Shown: positions 1-10,817, numbered from the stretch's first letter. The stretch: DNA of 64,000 bases from Zopfochytrium polystomum (GCA_025765615.1 JAIVFJ010000092.1:124001-188000), one strand, 5' to 3'. Numbers and translations are program-made. The notes: generated by a model not told the origin, from the sequence alone.

Positions 1-2025
1 CTTGTCGGACGGGCTGCCAACAACGAGCATTCGCTCAAAGAGGGTGGAAGGAACACTGTAACGCGTTTGCGGCTCTACTGTTGCGATCTGTGGGCTGTCC
101 ATGTCCTTCGCCTCCGATGTCTCAGAGCGCATTACGGAAATATATAACGGATTGTTGAGGTGAAGAGCGGCAATCTTCGACGGGTTGCGGGTGAGAGTTG
201 CTGAGAATAGGAGCTTCTGTAAAGGGACTTGGTGGCGCAAGGGGTCGGATAGCTCCTTGTCCAGAGCATCGTCCTCGACGTCCAAAAAGCCGTAAGTTTC
301 CGCAACGTGACGGAATGTGAGAACATCATGCATTGGCGCCCCGCATTCACTCGTTTCAAAGCCGGCGCGCCGCCAAGCAGCGCCTGGAGCTTCTTCCAAA
401 GAACTGCGCGTCTCCTTTTTGCCATCCTCAGTAGCTTCACTGTAATAGTCAACAACGCCACCAGCTTCGAAATACCTCTCAAATCCCTTTCTCGCAACGC
501 CCATCGCTTCGCGAGCTCGTCTGCTCCCACCTTCTACCATTGCTGAAGCCAAGACGGCGTCTAGCCAGCCCTGGAATCGCTGATTCATCAGCCTGTCGGC
601 CTCGTCTACAATAAGAAAGCGGAGGTGTCGCAATGTGAAACCAGGTGTGGTACGAATGTGGTCCGTTAGCCGTCCTGGCGTGGCAATGAGAATATCGACG
701 CGTGATGATCCAGCTGAAGGGCCATTTGTCTCCAGCGAGAAAGCCGTTGACGATCGCTGGCTCACGAGTTGAGCTTGCTCGGCTGCGAAGGATGCTGCTC
801 CCGTAACGACCGCTACTCGGAGGGGCGCCGCCGAAGCCGAAGCCGAACCGCTAACAACCGATTCGAAGGCTGCTTTCGCCTGGACGGCCAAGTCTCTTGT
901 TGGCACCACAACTAACGCACGAAGCCTGATGACACAACGCGTCGATAGCATCTCGACAACGGGAAGAACGTACGCCAATGTCTTGCCAGAGCCTGTCGGC
1001 GCAGCAACGAGAAGGTCTTGTGGCGGAGTCGCTGCCGCCGAAGTTGCGCGACGGGTAGCAAGCAGCCGAGGAAGTACGGCCTGCTGGACCGGAAAAAGGT
1101 GTGTCACACCATTTGCAGCAAGGCGGGTAGTTAGAGAAGGAGACAGGCCAAACTTTGGATTGGTAGTTGCACTGCTTGGAGTTGGAGTGAGCGATGCTGA
1201 TATGACTAGTGGCTGCGCAAGCCACGACGGAAGACCCGCCGACGAGGCGGGTTTTGACGAGGCGGCAGTGTCGGATCGTTTCCTTTTTGGCGTGGCAACC
1301 CTTCTAGGTGTGGTTGAACTTTCCTTACTGTTCTTCCCAGTATCGTCAGGGCGACTAGCACCGACGTTGATAGGATCAGCAAGAGGGCTTTCGGTAGGCT
1401 CATGGTCTTGCTCCTTCCCTGCCGCGTCGTCCTCGGTTTCATGTGTTTGAACGATTTCCATGCTGTCCTCGCCAGTCACAACGCCATTTGTCGGCCCAGA
1501 CAGACTCTCCACGGCGCCCTCCTTTCGTGCGGTGGTAAGGCCAGCGTTCGATGGTTGTCCCTCAATATTTGATCGCTTCGCATCCGTCTCGTGAGGAGTA
1601 GGGTCGACGCGCTTCCGCTTTTTTTGAGACCCTTCAACGCGGGGCTCCTCAGGCGAGGCAGCAGATTCTGCCGGCAAAGCAGATGCCGGAGTGGTTCGAA
1701 TCGAATTTGCTCCAGTTGGCCGACTGCTGGGTGTTCCAGAATTCGGCTGGCGGATGGTGGTCGTGGCTTGCTTTTGCCGTTGGTCGGAGTTTGTGCCGCG
1801 GCCCCGCGAGCGGCGTTGGTCGCTACCATTGTGGTTGCTGCCACGGCTTGCGCCGCTGCTGTTATTGTTCTTCTTGTTGGTGCCCTTCCTGCTGCTGCTG
1901 CTGGCGAGGCTCTTCTTGACGGCACCATTGGTGCTAACAGTGCCAGCGGTCGCATCGTCGCCGGCGCCGCCGCCGTCGCCGCCGTCGGCGCTGCCGTCGC
2001 CATCCCAACGCTCGACCTGGAACAT
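1..2025 (-). CDS. DBP6: DEAD-box ATP-dependent RNA helicase, DDX51/Dbp6 type (partial, C-terminus off window)
   Basis: One uninterrupted frame runs from the ATG at 2025 to the window edge, giving the first 675 residues. It opens with MFQVERWDG, like the VERY-type start of DDX51. A disordered Gly/Ala/Ser/Lys-rich region of about 280 residues follows, then the helicase core: motif I APTGSGKT near residue 340, PTRDL, TPGRL, motif II DEAD near 473 and motif III SAT near 608. A long insert between DEAD and SAT is typical of this subfamily. Known role of the family: an RNA helicase in early 60S ribosome assembly in the nucleolus. RecA domain 2 lies beyond position 1. No intron is seen. It is divergent from the ERV46 gene across 133 bp. 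The family call is firm; the exact Dbp6/DDX51 orthology is inferred from the N-terminus and motif I context. Confidence 0.9.
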   Translation of the reverse strand, partial: MFQVERWDGDGSADGGDGGGAGDDATAGTVSTNGAVKKSLASSSSRKGTNKKNNNSSGASRGSNHNGSDQRRSRGRGTNSDQRQKQATTTIRQPNSGTPSSRPTGANSIRTTPASALPAESAASPEEPRVEGSQKKRKRVDPTPHETDAKRSNIEGQPSNAGLTTARKEGAVESLSGPTNGVVTGEDSMEIVQTHETEDDAAGKEQDHEPTESPLADPINVGASRPDDTGKNSKESSTTPRRVATPKRKRSDTAASSKPASSAGLPSWLAQPLVISASLTPTPSSATTNPKFGLSPSLTTRLAANGVTHLFPVQQAVLPRLLATRRATSAAATPPQDLLVAAPTGSGKTLAYVLPVVEMLSTRCVIRLRALVVVPTRDLAVQAKAAFESVVSGSASASAAPLRVAVVTGAASFAAEQAQLVSQRSSTAFSLETNGPSAGSSRVDILIATPGRLTDHIRTTPGFTLRHLRFLIVDEADRLMNQRFQGWLDAVLASAMVEGGSRRAREAMGVARKGFERYFEAGGVVDYYSEATEDGKKETRSSLEEAPGAAWRRAGFETSECGAPMHDVLTFRHVAETYGFLDVEDDALDKELSDPLRHQVPLQKLLFSATLTRNPSKIAALHLNNPLYISVMRSETSEAKDMDSPQIATVEPQTRYSVPSTLFERMLVVGSPSDK

Positions 2026-2045
2026 TGGCCGTGTGTGCGTTTCTT

Positions 2046-2076
<31 letters not shown>

Positions 2077-2158
2077 GATACTGTGCTGTGAGTGGGCTGA
2101 GATCTTTGACGTGGTCGGTTGACAAGGTAAATAATAATTAAGTGAACTCAACTCAATA
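2026..2158. promoter_or_regulatory. Compact bidirectional promoter with a T29 tract
   Basis: Only 133 bp separate the start codons of the divergent DDX51-type and ERV46-type genes. The gap contains an unbroken run of about 29 T (2048-2076), followed by an AT-rich stretch (ataataattaagtg near 2130). Long poly(dA:dT) tracts are known to exclude nucleosomes in fungal promoters, so a shared nucleosome-free promoter is the natural reading. This is inferred; no TATA box is obvious. Confidence 0.6.
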
Positions 2159-3807
2159 ATGGCAGTGCGGCGGCGAACAAGCTCGGCGGCTGCGGCGGGC
2201 GGCGGCGGTGGCTTCGCTGCGCTGATTGAGCGCCTCAGCGATCTCGACGCGTACGCTCGGCCCATCGATGACTTTCGTGTAAAGACCCTGGCGGGCGCGC
2301 TGGGTACGTAGGGCGCAAGGCAGGGCAGGGCAGGGCAGGGTTTGTGAACCCAAGAGGATCTTGTGCGTGGGCACGCTGACGGCCTCCTTTCCGATTTTGC
2401 CCCCCCTTCCCTTCTCCACTGCCACACCTCCCCTCACACACCGCCAAACCAGTCTCCATCGTCAGCACAACCGTCATCGTGCTGCTTCTCATCTCCGAGT
2501 TTGTCGACTGGATGTCGGTGCAGACGCGCCCTTCCCTGATGGTCGACAAGGCGCGCAAGGAAAAAATGTCGATAAACCTAAACATTACCTTCCCCAAGAT
2601 CCCGTGCCCGTTTCTTAACCTCGACGTCATGGACGTGGCGGGCGAGTTCCAAAACTATGTCGACCATTCAATGACAAAGTCGCGGATCGACCGGAACGGA
2701 AAAGTGATTGGGAGCAGCCGCGTCGGTGCGTTGTTTGTTGCGCTCTGCCGGGCTTGCGGTCCTTGCCGAGATGGGTCTGAAACTCGTCTTGCTGTTCGCC
2801 TCACCCTTTCAAAAAAAAACTACAGACGCGATTGGCGCCGATGCATCCAAACCGTCAACGCCGCCCCCCGTCGAGCCGGGATACTGTGGCAACTGCTTTG
2901 GTGGCCAGCCGCCCGAGAGTGGCTGCTGCAACACTTGCGATGACCTCAAGAAAGCCTACGAGGCGAAAGGGTGGACGCTTTCAAACCCAGAGGTTTTTGA
3001 GCAGGTAAAACCCTGTTCGAAACTTTCTTGCACACTTTGGACTTTTCCGGCCCCCCGCTGCAATGAACCAAAAACAAAACTCAACAAACACCCGCCGTAA
3101 TAGTGCCAGCGAGAGTCGACGCAGCTGGGCCCCCCCGCTAACGGCCAACGAAGGGTGCACGCTGACGGGCCGAATCTTGGTCAACAAAGTCGCCGGCAAC
3201 TTTCACATGGCGCCAGGCCACAGCTTCCAGCAGCAAGGGGGCTCGCACGTGCACGACCTTTCCGGCGACGTGACGGCCCTGGGCTTGGTGCACACGGACT
3301 TTTCGCACGTGATCCACTCGCTGGCGTTTGGCGACGACATTGGTGGGTTTGTCGTGAACCCTCTCGACGGGCTCGAAGCGCTGCCGAAAGAAGGGACGGG
3401 CCCGTTCATGTTTCAGTACTACGTCAAGGTCGTGGGCACCGAGTTTCGGTATCTGAATGGGACGAAAGTCAGCACAAACCAGATTTCCGTGACCGAGCAC
3501 AGCCGGGACACTTCAGTTGCGGGAATGGGCGTCCTGCCAGGTTTGGCGTAATTTCGCCCTCCCAAATTCGGCAAACTAACCGACGAACCCTTCTGCGGCC
3601 ACGGTGGACCATTGATTAGGAGTCTTCTTCCAGTTTGATATTTCGCCCCTCCTGATCACTTACAACCAGACACAGAAACCTTTTTCTCACTTCCTGACAG
3701 ATGTCTGCGCCGTCGTTGGTGGTGTCTTTGTAGTTGCGGGAATGATCGACAGCATCATTTACACAGCAGAGAAACGGTTTAAACAGAAGCTCAGTCTCGA
3801 TAAGTAG
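2159..3807 (+). CDS. ERV46: ERGIC3/Erv46 COPII-vesicle cargo receptor, 5 exons, with an apparent one-base frameshift
   Basis: Exons: 2159-2303, 2453-2725, 2826-3004, 3104-3540, 3620-3807; about 406 residues once one extra base in exon 4 is ignored. Family marks in order: DDFRVKTLAGALVSIVS with the first membrane segment, FPKIPCPFLNLDVMDVAGE, a Cys-rich stretch (CGNCF, CCNTC), EQCQRE, NEGC, VNKVAGNFHMAPGHSF, LPGVFFQFDISPL and a final membrane segment ending KQKLSLDK. Erv46 cycles between ER and Golgi with Erv41 and retrieves ER residents. Starting exon 4 at 3104 keeps the conserved CQRE but puts the C7 run at 3128-3135 one base out of register with NEGC. An acceptor after 3113 restores frame but deletes CQRE. 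Introns are 149, 100, 99 and 79 nt. AATAAA lies at 3822-3827. Confidence 0.9.
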
Positions 3808-4130
3808 AGATCGGAATCACGAATAAATCCATTGAGGTGGTGTCCTTCTCACGTTAAGAGCGTTGGACGCTATGGCGAGTTAGACATAGTTTTCATAGCA
3901 GGGATATCCGCATGGGTGCACACAGGACGAAACGGTGGAGAGTGGATTAAACAAAGAAAAGAAAAAGTATGCCCAAAGAAAAGCTTGCCGACAGTACGGC
4001 GTTGCATAGAAACGGACCCACATCTGCTCACGCAAACTAATAAACAATCCTTTGAAAAGGGGGGAGCCAGAATAGGTTTAAAGACAGCGAAAAAAAGGAG
4101 AAAGAATTGAGAGCGAGGAATCCCAACGCT
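3808..4130. other. Convergent 3' intergenic region
   Basis: These 323 bp separate the 3' ends of ERV46 (+) and the MAPKKK (-). AATAAA at 3822-3827 is a plausible ERV46 polyadenylation signal. The short open frame at 3832-4110 has no recognisable feature. Nothing else is seen. Confidence 0.5.
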
Positions 4131-7100
4131 TCAAAGGAAGCTACCAAGTGACTTCCGGTTTCCCGTGATATCGGTCGCAGTCGCTGCACTATCGGAACCA
4201 ACATCCGAGGGAGAGGGACCTTGAGCAGCGAGGAGCCACGAGCCTGTCGCCAACGGTGCAGATGGTGTTCTGGTTCTCATGGCAACACCTCCCACGCCAG
4301 CGGCAGTGGCAGCCGGCCTAGAGACGCCTGGTAGGCTTCCACCAGCGCTGGCACGCGAACCTTCCGTTCCGTTCACACCAGTGTTCGCATTTGTGTTTCC
4401 GCTTGTCCAGACCATGTTACCATCGGAGTCTACGGCGCGAAAATGCTTTCGCGGTGGGATATGAACTTGCTGCTGCAGCTGGGACGGGGCCGGTTGAGGG
4501 GTTGCTCTTCCGTTCGACGAGGCAGCCGAGTTAGGACGTAACGGCAGCTGCGAAGAGTGCAGTTGCGGTGGAACAGGTGAAGGGCTTTGATCTTTCGGTT
4601 TCAACTCGTCAGGGACGGGTCGGATGGGTGCTCTCCCGTGGAGCCACAGCCCTGCATCAGGTGTTCCCGCTCGACCGAGGGCGACAATGTCGGAGGGCGG
4701 GCCAGGGGATGAGTCATCGCTATCGGAGTCTGACGTGGACGAGTCGGAGGTGGCTTCGGCGAGATGCTGACGCTCCATCTCGGCAATTGCGTCTTTCAGA
4801 TCGAATTCTTCATGAGAAGCTGGATCAAGGAATGCACACTGATTGCGGAGAGATTGTGCGGTGGGGCGCTTTTCCGGTTCGCTGCAGAGAATTTGAGTGT
4901 GAAACAATGCTGAAGGTAGAAAGCAGCACGGAAGCGTCTTACATTGTGAAGCTCAGCTCCAAAAACTCTCGAGCCTCACGGCTCAGGTCATCCGGCACGG
5001 GAGGAGCATTCTCCTTGCCCAGTTTATACATAGTTTGAAACTCGCTTAGTTTCATCCAAGGATGGGTGCCAGTGAACATTTCCAGCGTTACACATCCAAG
5101 AGACCATATGTCCACTTTGGCAGAATAACCCTTTTCTTTGATGACTTCTGGCGCCATCCAGTAAATCGATCCTTGCAGCGACATCCGGGAATTGGTATTG
5201 TAGGCCATATTATATTCGTTCTTTTTGGAAATTCCGAAATCGGCTATTTTGGCCACGCCGTTCGAATTCACCAGAACTGCACAGAGGGACAATGATCAAT
5301 ATCAGAGTAATCAATCGGGATGATGGCAGAGAATCTCAACTGTTGGCTCCTTTGATATCCCGATGAATGATTGAATGCTGATGCAGATACTCCAACCCGT
5401 CCAAAATCTGAGAAGTGATGTGCCGGACAACAGGCTCTGCAAATTTTCCAAATCTCGACAGCATTGAGGCGACGGAGCCACCATCCACGTACTCCAAGAA
5501 AAGATTGATTTCTCCTCCTTCCTCCGAATCAAACCCTGATTCCCAAAACAAGTATTAGCTCTTCATGCTGAACGAGTGATTAATCGACGGAACGCACCCA
5601 AATATTTGACAATATGTGGGTGTTCCAACTCTCGTAAAAGAAGAACCTCCATTCGTAATGCGTCGAGCATTTTCTTTCTGTGTTTCGCTCGATCAACCGC
5701 ACCCTTATGCTTGTAGACCGGAATCATTTCGACCTGCTTCACAGCCATCACTTCTTCTGTCAGAAGGTTGACGCCGTAAAACACTTTTGCAAAAGATCCC
5801 ATTCCTATCATTTTTCCTCTAATCCAGCTGATTTGACGGCGGTCGCCGCTCGCAGTGGCGGAGAAAATTCGGGACACGCGGTCGGTCGAGTCGCGAACAG
5901 GCTGCTTTGAAGGTTCGACGGTAACGAGGTGCTCCTGGCGTTGCTGCTCAACTGACTGAGGGACATCTGGGGCAACAGCATCTAAACTGACCAAGGGTAG
6001 GGAAACGTCTGAAGACGCAGTGCCTGGCACCCCTGAAGATCCATCCGACGATTTTGCCGAAAGTGCAGAGGCATTTGATCGGTTTGACTCTCTCCGCGAT
6101 GTCAACAGGGATTGGCGAACGGGCAAAGAAAACCTGCGCGCAGAATCTGATGGTGACGACGGAACTGGAACGAATCCTTTATAGGCCAGCGACGCGATGG
6201 CCGATTTGCGGCTCGCCGTCATTGGAATAGATTCTGTGTTTATCGTTAAAGGTGTGCGAGAAACCGCGGTTACCGGGTTGTTGAGAGGAGACGGTGCAAC
6301 GTCGGAAACTCTTTCAGTTGGAGATATCTGATCAAAGATGTCACCGTTGGCGAGTCGTTGTATCACCTCCTCATCAACGTCGTCTGATGCAATGGACTCC
6401 ACATCGTCAAGGTCCCCATCCGTTTCAGTGGAAAATTCAGGTGTACTCGCGGCTGCTCTTCGTCTTGAGAGGGACAAGTGCTCTGCGTTGGGTTCTGTCC
6501 CAGTCAGCGAGTGATTTCGCCGGGCTTGCCGCCGGCGCTTCCGCATCGCGACTTCTTCAGAGGACATGTCGGTGGTCATAAGGAGTCCACCCGATGCGCC
6601 AATACGAGAAAGTCGCATCCGCCAGTCTTCTGATGCCAAATTCACCTCATCTTCAACTGCTTCGATATCTCGAACAGCTTCCGAATCGGATTCACTCAGC
6701 GTATTGCGCAACGTTGAGGACGCGCGTCGCGAGTTCGACTCCCGGCGAGGCTGCGACATCCTTCTAATCAGAGTGTGGCGGAGACGGATCGCCAAATCCA
6801 CACGACTGGATCCACCGTCGTCAGGTAGCTTATCTGCATCGGCGACGATGAACGATGATCTGTCCCGCAGATCAGGAAAAAATTCCTCGATATTTTCAGC
6901 AATCGCCTGCGAAGATGGACGATTTCCAAATCCCGTTGGGGATTTAGCGTCCATTCCCCATGACGATGCTTGGCTAGCGAACGACGGTGGACGGGGGGGA
7001 TTACTCTCCAATTGTGTTGTCGGGGCGGACGTTACGGACGCGCGGAAGGACACACGGTTCGAGTGGTTGTTGTAACTTGAGGAGGAAAGGTGCGTCGCAG

Positions 7101-8608
7101 TTGGTGGATGTGCGGGAAGTGGTGGGGGTGACTCAACACTAAGGTGAGGCAGCGCTATTGCATCAGGCATTGCACGATAGTGTAGATCCGGCTGTCCGAT
7201 CCCCCCACGCTCCATAGCTTTTCGAAGGGCGGTGTCAGCTTCCTGCCGCGTTTTCTTCTCCATTGTGCTTTTAAGGAAAATGTAAGATTTGAGCTGCATG
7301 TTTGTTGAGGTTGCTATGAACAGCAACTCATTGTCGGACACAGCATTATCTGTATAAAAAGGTCAGATTCAAGACTAAATTAAATGATTCCTCGACGCCG
7401 TCAGTGCCTACCAACATCCACTTTTCCTCTGTCGTCCAGTTTGTACAAAGCATAGAAAGGGCGCATTTCTGGGGTAATTCGAAACTTTCGAAATATTGCT
7501 TCTCGAATAGAAACCCCTGTGTTAAGCATTTTGACGTCTAGGACATGGGATTGTCCATTAAATGAATGAACTTTGATGCACTGTAACCGGTGAGATGTCT
7601 TTAGAACTTTAGAAGTTCCTCCTTGTAACCACAAACCTTTTCAAAGACTCGCGAAGCTAGCTGCGGGGAAGGTGTTGGGGACGTAGACTTTGATGGAGGC
7701 GGGGGCAACGGAGTGGGAAATGAATCTTCTCCGATTTGCGATTTCATCCACATGGACGGCTGTCGACGCTCTGAGGACGATTCTGCGGATGCTTGAAACA
7801 AGAAAAGCGAACGGCGGTCGCTCGATCTGTGCCCGGGCAATTCGCCGATCGAGCCGTATTCCGACGAGGACAAATAGTATTTACTTTGGAGTTCGGGTGT
7901 TAGCATCGAGGGATCCCACTGGAGCCAGGCTGGGGGAGGAAGTTGTGCTCGAGGTGTTGGCGCTCCAAGAGGCTGGAGTGCATCCGGAGAGGTCGGAGAT
8001 GACAACTTGCGGAAACCGAAAATGGACCGGAGGCTTGCACCGCCGTTAGTGCTGCTCGGCTGGTTGAGCGTTGGCAACAAGAGAGCATCTTGACTCCGGG
8101 CTAACCGCGGCGACACCGATCGTTGAGGCATTTGACCCCACCCACTTCCGGCGTCAGAAGGGTCTGCAAGGTCACCTTTGTGCGAATGAGTCGATCTTCC
8201 AACGCCCTTCGGCGCCATTTGATCGTCGGACAATGTTGCAACCAGAAGGCTGGGAGAAACGTTCGTTTGTAGGTCAGCGGAGGTTGTCCGCTTGTGCCGA
8301 GGGAGTGAATCTGTGTGCTGTGACTGCAGTTGTTGCTGCTGCTGGGGGGAAGGAACGGGTGCAACGATGGGCGATCCTCTCAACGCCAAATTTCGAATCG
8401 CTGAAGTAAGCCGCAAGCTCTCAAGAGGAGAGAGAAGCCCGCGGTTACGAAGCTGGTCACCACTGAGGCTCAGCAAATCGGAACCACCACCCACGAAGTC
8501 CTTCAATTGGGGAAAGGCTTGGGAATCAAGCCAAGCCCAAGCCTCGTCTCTGGTCCATCGCGCCGGAGTTGAGCGAGAAGAGAGATACGATCTGGAGGAT
8601 GCGTCCAT
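4131..8608 (-). CDS. BCK1: MAP kinase kinase kinase, BCK1/Ste11 class, 6 exons
   Basis: Exons (coding order): 8608-7637, 7580-7412, 7349-5598, 5535-5341, 5276-4943, 4881-4131; all phases agree, giving 1390 residues. A SAM-like domain (about 22-75, beginning [13 protein letters not shown]) and a disordered linker precede a Ras-association-like segment (about 325-400), then some 480 disordered Ser-rich residues. The kinase spans about 886-1158: GMGSFAKV loop, AVKQVE lysine, [40 protein letters not shown] tail of about 230 residues follows. HIVKYLGF and [14 protein letters not shown] match Bck1 better than Ste11, and the length is close to Bck1. Bck1 acts in the Pkc1 cell-wall-integrity cascade; SAM plus RA also occurs in Ste11/Byr2, so pathway placement is inferred. 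The third Gly of the P-loop is Ala. Confidence 0.9.
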
Positions 8609-8982
8609 TGCCAGGAGGTGGATGATGGCGAAAAGGCAGCCTAAAAGCAGAGTAAGCGTTCAGTCGCCAGTAGGCACTGGGGGTTAGGAAGAGTGTGATG
8701 GAAGCGACGAACCGACCCGAATGGGCTGGAGAGTTCGAAACCTCGAGAGACCCAGGGAGCCAGCGATCAGCTCCCACGCTCTGCACGTTGCTGCCACGTC
8801 CGCACCACCTCTCTCTTCTCGTTCTGACTTCACCACCACTACCACCGCCACGGCGACGGTGCTCTCGAAGCTTCGGAAGTGTGATCCTCACCAAGCAGCA
8901 GCTGTGGCTGGCGTCCAGGCAAATCACAGTGCACCTTGTCTCAGGCAGCAACTGACTTGACTTGGACTACGACAATTCGCTT

Positions 8983-9031
8983 GTCTGTCTGCCTGTCTGT
9001 CGGTCTGTCTGTCCGTCTGTCTCTCTGTCTG
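8983..9031 (+). repeat. (TGTC)n-type microsatellite
   Basis: Interrupted TGTC/TGCC units read tgtctgtctgcctgtctgtc and continue to about 9031. It is one of several tetranucleotide CTGT/GACA tracts in the window. Confidence 0.8.
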
Positions 9032-9448
9032 CCTCCCCACCCGCTTGGACTTTTCCAAAAAGTTTGGTGTTCCTGGGAAAATTTGCCCTGGGACAAAAAA
9101 TTCCATGATAAAACCGAAAAATGGCAGGAGTTGAGGACCCACTCAACCATTGGGTTGAACACAGTTACATTAAGGGCAAGGCGCCGTCTTAATTACCTCA
9201 AGTGCAGCGCGCACCAAACCAGATGTTTTCTTTGTTTAAAACTAGGATGCCTGCTGACTTGTAAGCAATCCTTCTCAAAAAAAAAAAAAAAAAATTTGAA
9301 AAAAAGAAGATACTGAAGAGGGTGGCAGGCTGAAAAAAGATACATTGAAGAGTGTGGCAGTCCACAATGAATGCAGTGGCAGGCCATGTAGAGAGGGATT
9401 GGGGAAAATTGATTTTGAGTCGGGGGCTCCCGCCCTCTGAGCCACCCA

Positions 9449-9468
9449 GTGGGGGCTGGCGCCCCCAC
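9449..9468. other. Perfect 8-bp GC hairpin
   Basis: The 20 bases gtgggggctggcgcccccac form two perfectly complementary 8-base arms around a TGGC loop. The setting is a repeat-rich gap, so it may be a remnant of a mobile element terminus rather than a terminator. Confidence 0.5.
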
Positions 9469-9540
9469 TCAACCCCCTCACTCAAAAGAGAGAGTTTGCA
9501 GATGATTCGATTACTCCCAGAGATGGGTCGCAGAAAACCT

Positions 9541-9579
9541 GTTGACTTCCACTTGGATAGACAGACAGCCCGTTGACTT
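9541..9579 (+). repeat. 39-bp dispersed repeat, copy 1
   Basis: The 39 bases starting gttgacttccacttggatag match 9802-9840 at about 35 of 39 positions. Both contain an internal gacagacag core flanked by GTTGACTT at both ends. Confidence 0.7.
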
Positions 9580-9801
9580 CCTTCCTTTTCGAATTTTGCT
9601 GCCCCTTTCAGAGGACAAATCATTGATTGATAGAAACAACAGCTCAGTTGATTTTGCAAAATCATAGCAGAAATAGTATTTTAGTCCATCAACAGCCAAC
9701 ATACAGAGTCAGAGACAGAGAGCAAGGCAGACAACCTGTTGACTGCCTGTTGACTGCCACTCCCAGACTCAGAGACAGGGAGGGAGGTAGACAGACAACC
9801 C

Positions 9802-9840
9802 GTTGACTTCCACTAAGATAGACAGACAGCCTGTTGACTT
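9802..9840 (+). repeat. 39-bp dispersed repeat, copy 2
   Basis: Second copy of the repeat at 9541-9579, starting gttgacttccactaagatag and ending gttgactt. Related shorter GTTGACTGCC units occur near 9739-9760, suggesting a decayed tandem or dispersed array. Confidence 0.7.
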
Positions 9841-10099
9841 ACTTGTTGAATTTTGCCATGCGTTTCGATTGGGTACCAAAGAAAACATTAAACCCACCCC
9901 GCCCCCCTACTCCACTATTGCAATTAGAAACAGGTTTAAAGAGTGGACAGTTGTCAAGAACATGTCAGGACAGCGCAAGGCAGACAAGGAACTGAGAGGA
10001 GTGATGATTGTATTGGAAACAATAATTCACTTGAGGGATGGGACAGGTTCCCCCATCCCCCTTTTATACCTTTTGAGAGTCTTCCTTGTCAAGACTCAA

Positions 10100-10114
10100 A
10101 GAAAGTTCCAGAAA
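10100..10114. promoter_or_regulatory. Heat-shock-element-like site, three perfect alternating units
   Basis: agaaagttccagaaa reads as nGAAn-nTTCn-nGAAn without mismatch, which is the HSF1 consensus arrangement of contiguous inverted pentamers. It lies 63 bp upstream of a larger array of the same kind and about 0.7 kb upstream of the G-gamma start. Function is inferred. Confidence 0.5.
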
Positions 10115-10177
10115 GAGCAATTAGTAATACAATGATACCAGTGATACCAATGACAACAAGACAAGTCAGGAAAGCAA

Positions 10178-10217
10178 AGAAGGTTCCAGAAGGTTCCACA
10201 AGGTTCCAGAGGTTTCC
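10178..10217. promoter_or_regulatory. Extended heat-shock-element-like array, eight pentamers
   Basis: Read in fives from 10178, the units are AGAAG, GTTCC, AGAAG, GTTCC, ACAAG, GTTCC, AGAGG, TTTCC. Six of eight fit alternating nGAAn/nTTCn exactly, and the first four are contiguous and perfect. Such arrays bind trimeric heat-shock factor in fungi and animals. A repeat origin is possible because GGTTCCAGAA is itself nearly tandem. Confidence 0.5.
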
Positions 10218-10817
10218 AGAGGGTGATTCATAACATGGGCGAGAGACAGGCACCCGGCACCTGTTCACTGCAGTCATCTCTGCTGAGCCAAGGTCCCTTC
10301 ATGGGACCACCCTGACAACCCAGTCATCAACGTCGGCCCCACATGGCGACATGAGACAAATCCACCAGATATATATAACAGAGCTCGATTGTCGGTCAAT
10401 ACATAGCTATTGGCTGCATCATTCTCCTCTTGCCAAATGGTGGGTGAAGTTTGCCAATACCGGCAATATACTTCATATGCGCTTTCCAAAAGGATTGAAA
10501 CCATCTCGAAGCACTCTTACAGCGCCGCAAATTCTCTGGCACCTAATTCTCAACGGAGGGCACCTTCGCAGAAAGTCTTTGGCGCCAGAAATGTTTGTTG
10601 GGGTGAACCTTTTTGCTTCTATTATCATCATGCCTTTCTGCCTGCAAAGATTACGGCATCCAGGGCCCCAGCTGTTCAGAGTGTCATTGGCGTTTTTCTT
10701 GGTTGGTTTTGAGACTTGTACATTGTATGTGTCCCCTTTTTCCCGCGGACAAGACAGACCCTGGATTCATTTCGCTATCGATCTTGTCAGAGCCAAGAAT
10801 CAAGATTTTTTTTGCGA

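Larger units (their letters stand above)
8609..10817. other. Repeat-rich, AT-richer intergenic region between divergent MAPKKK and G-gamma genes
   Basis: No gene is supported in these 2.2 kb. The right part is richer in A/T than flanking genes and holds a CTGT-type microsatellite, an A18 run near 9279-9296, a GC hairpin, two 39-bp near-identical copies and heat-shock-element-like arrays, listed separately. Short open frames exist but none carries a recognisable domain. It looks like promoter DNA invaded by decayed repeats. Confidence 0.5.

Noticed and set aside
6729..6760. tRNA T-loop-like string gagttcgactcccggc
   Set aside because: It lies inside the MAPKKK coding exon and has no matching acceptor or D-arm.
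9449..9468. GC hairpin as a transcription terminator
   Set aside because: No T-run follows and no gene ends nearby; eukaryotic context makes an intrinsic terminator unlikely.
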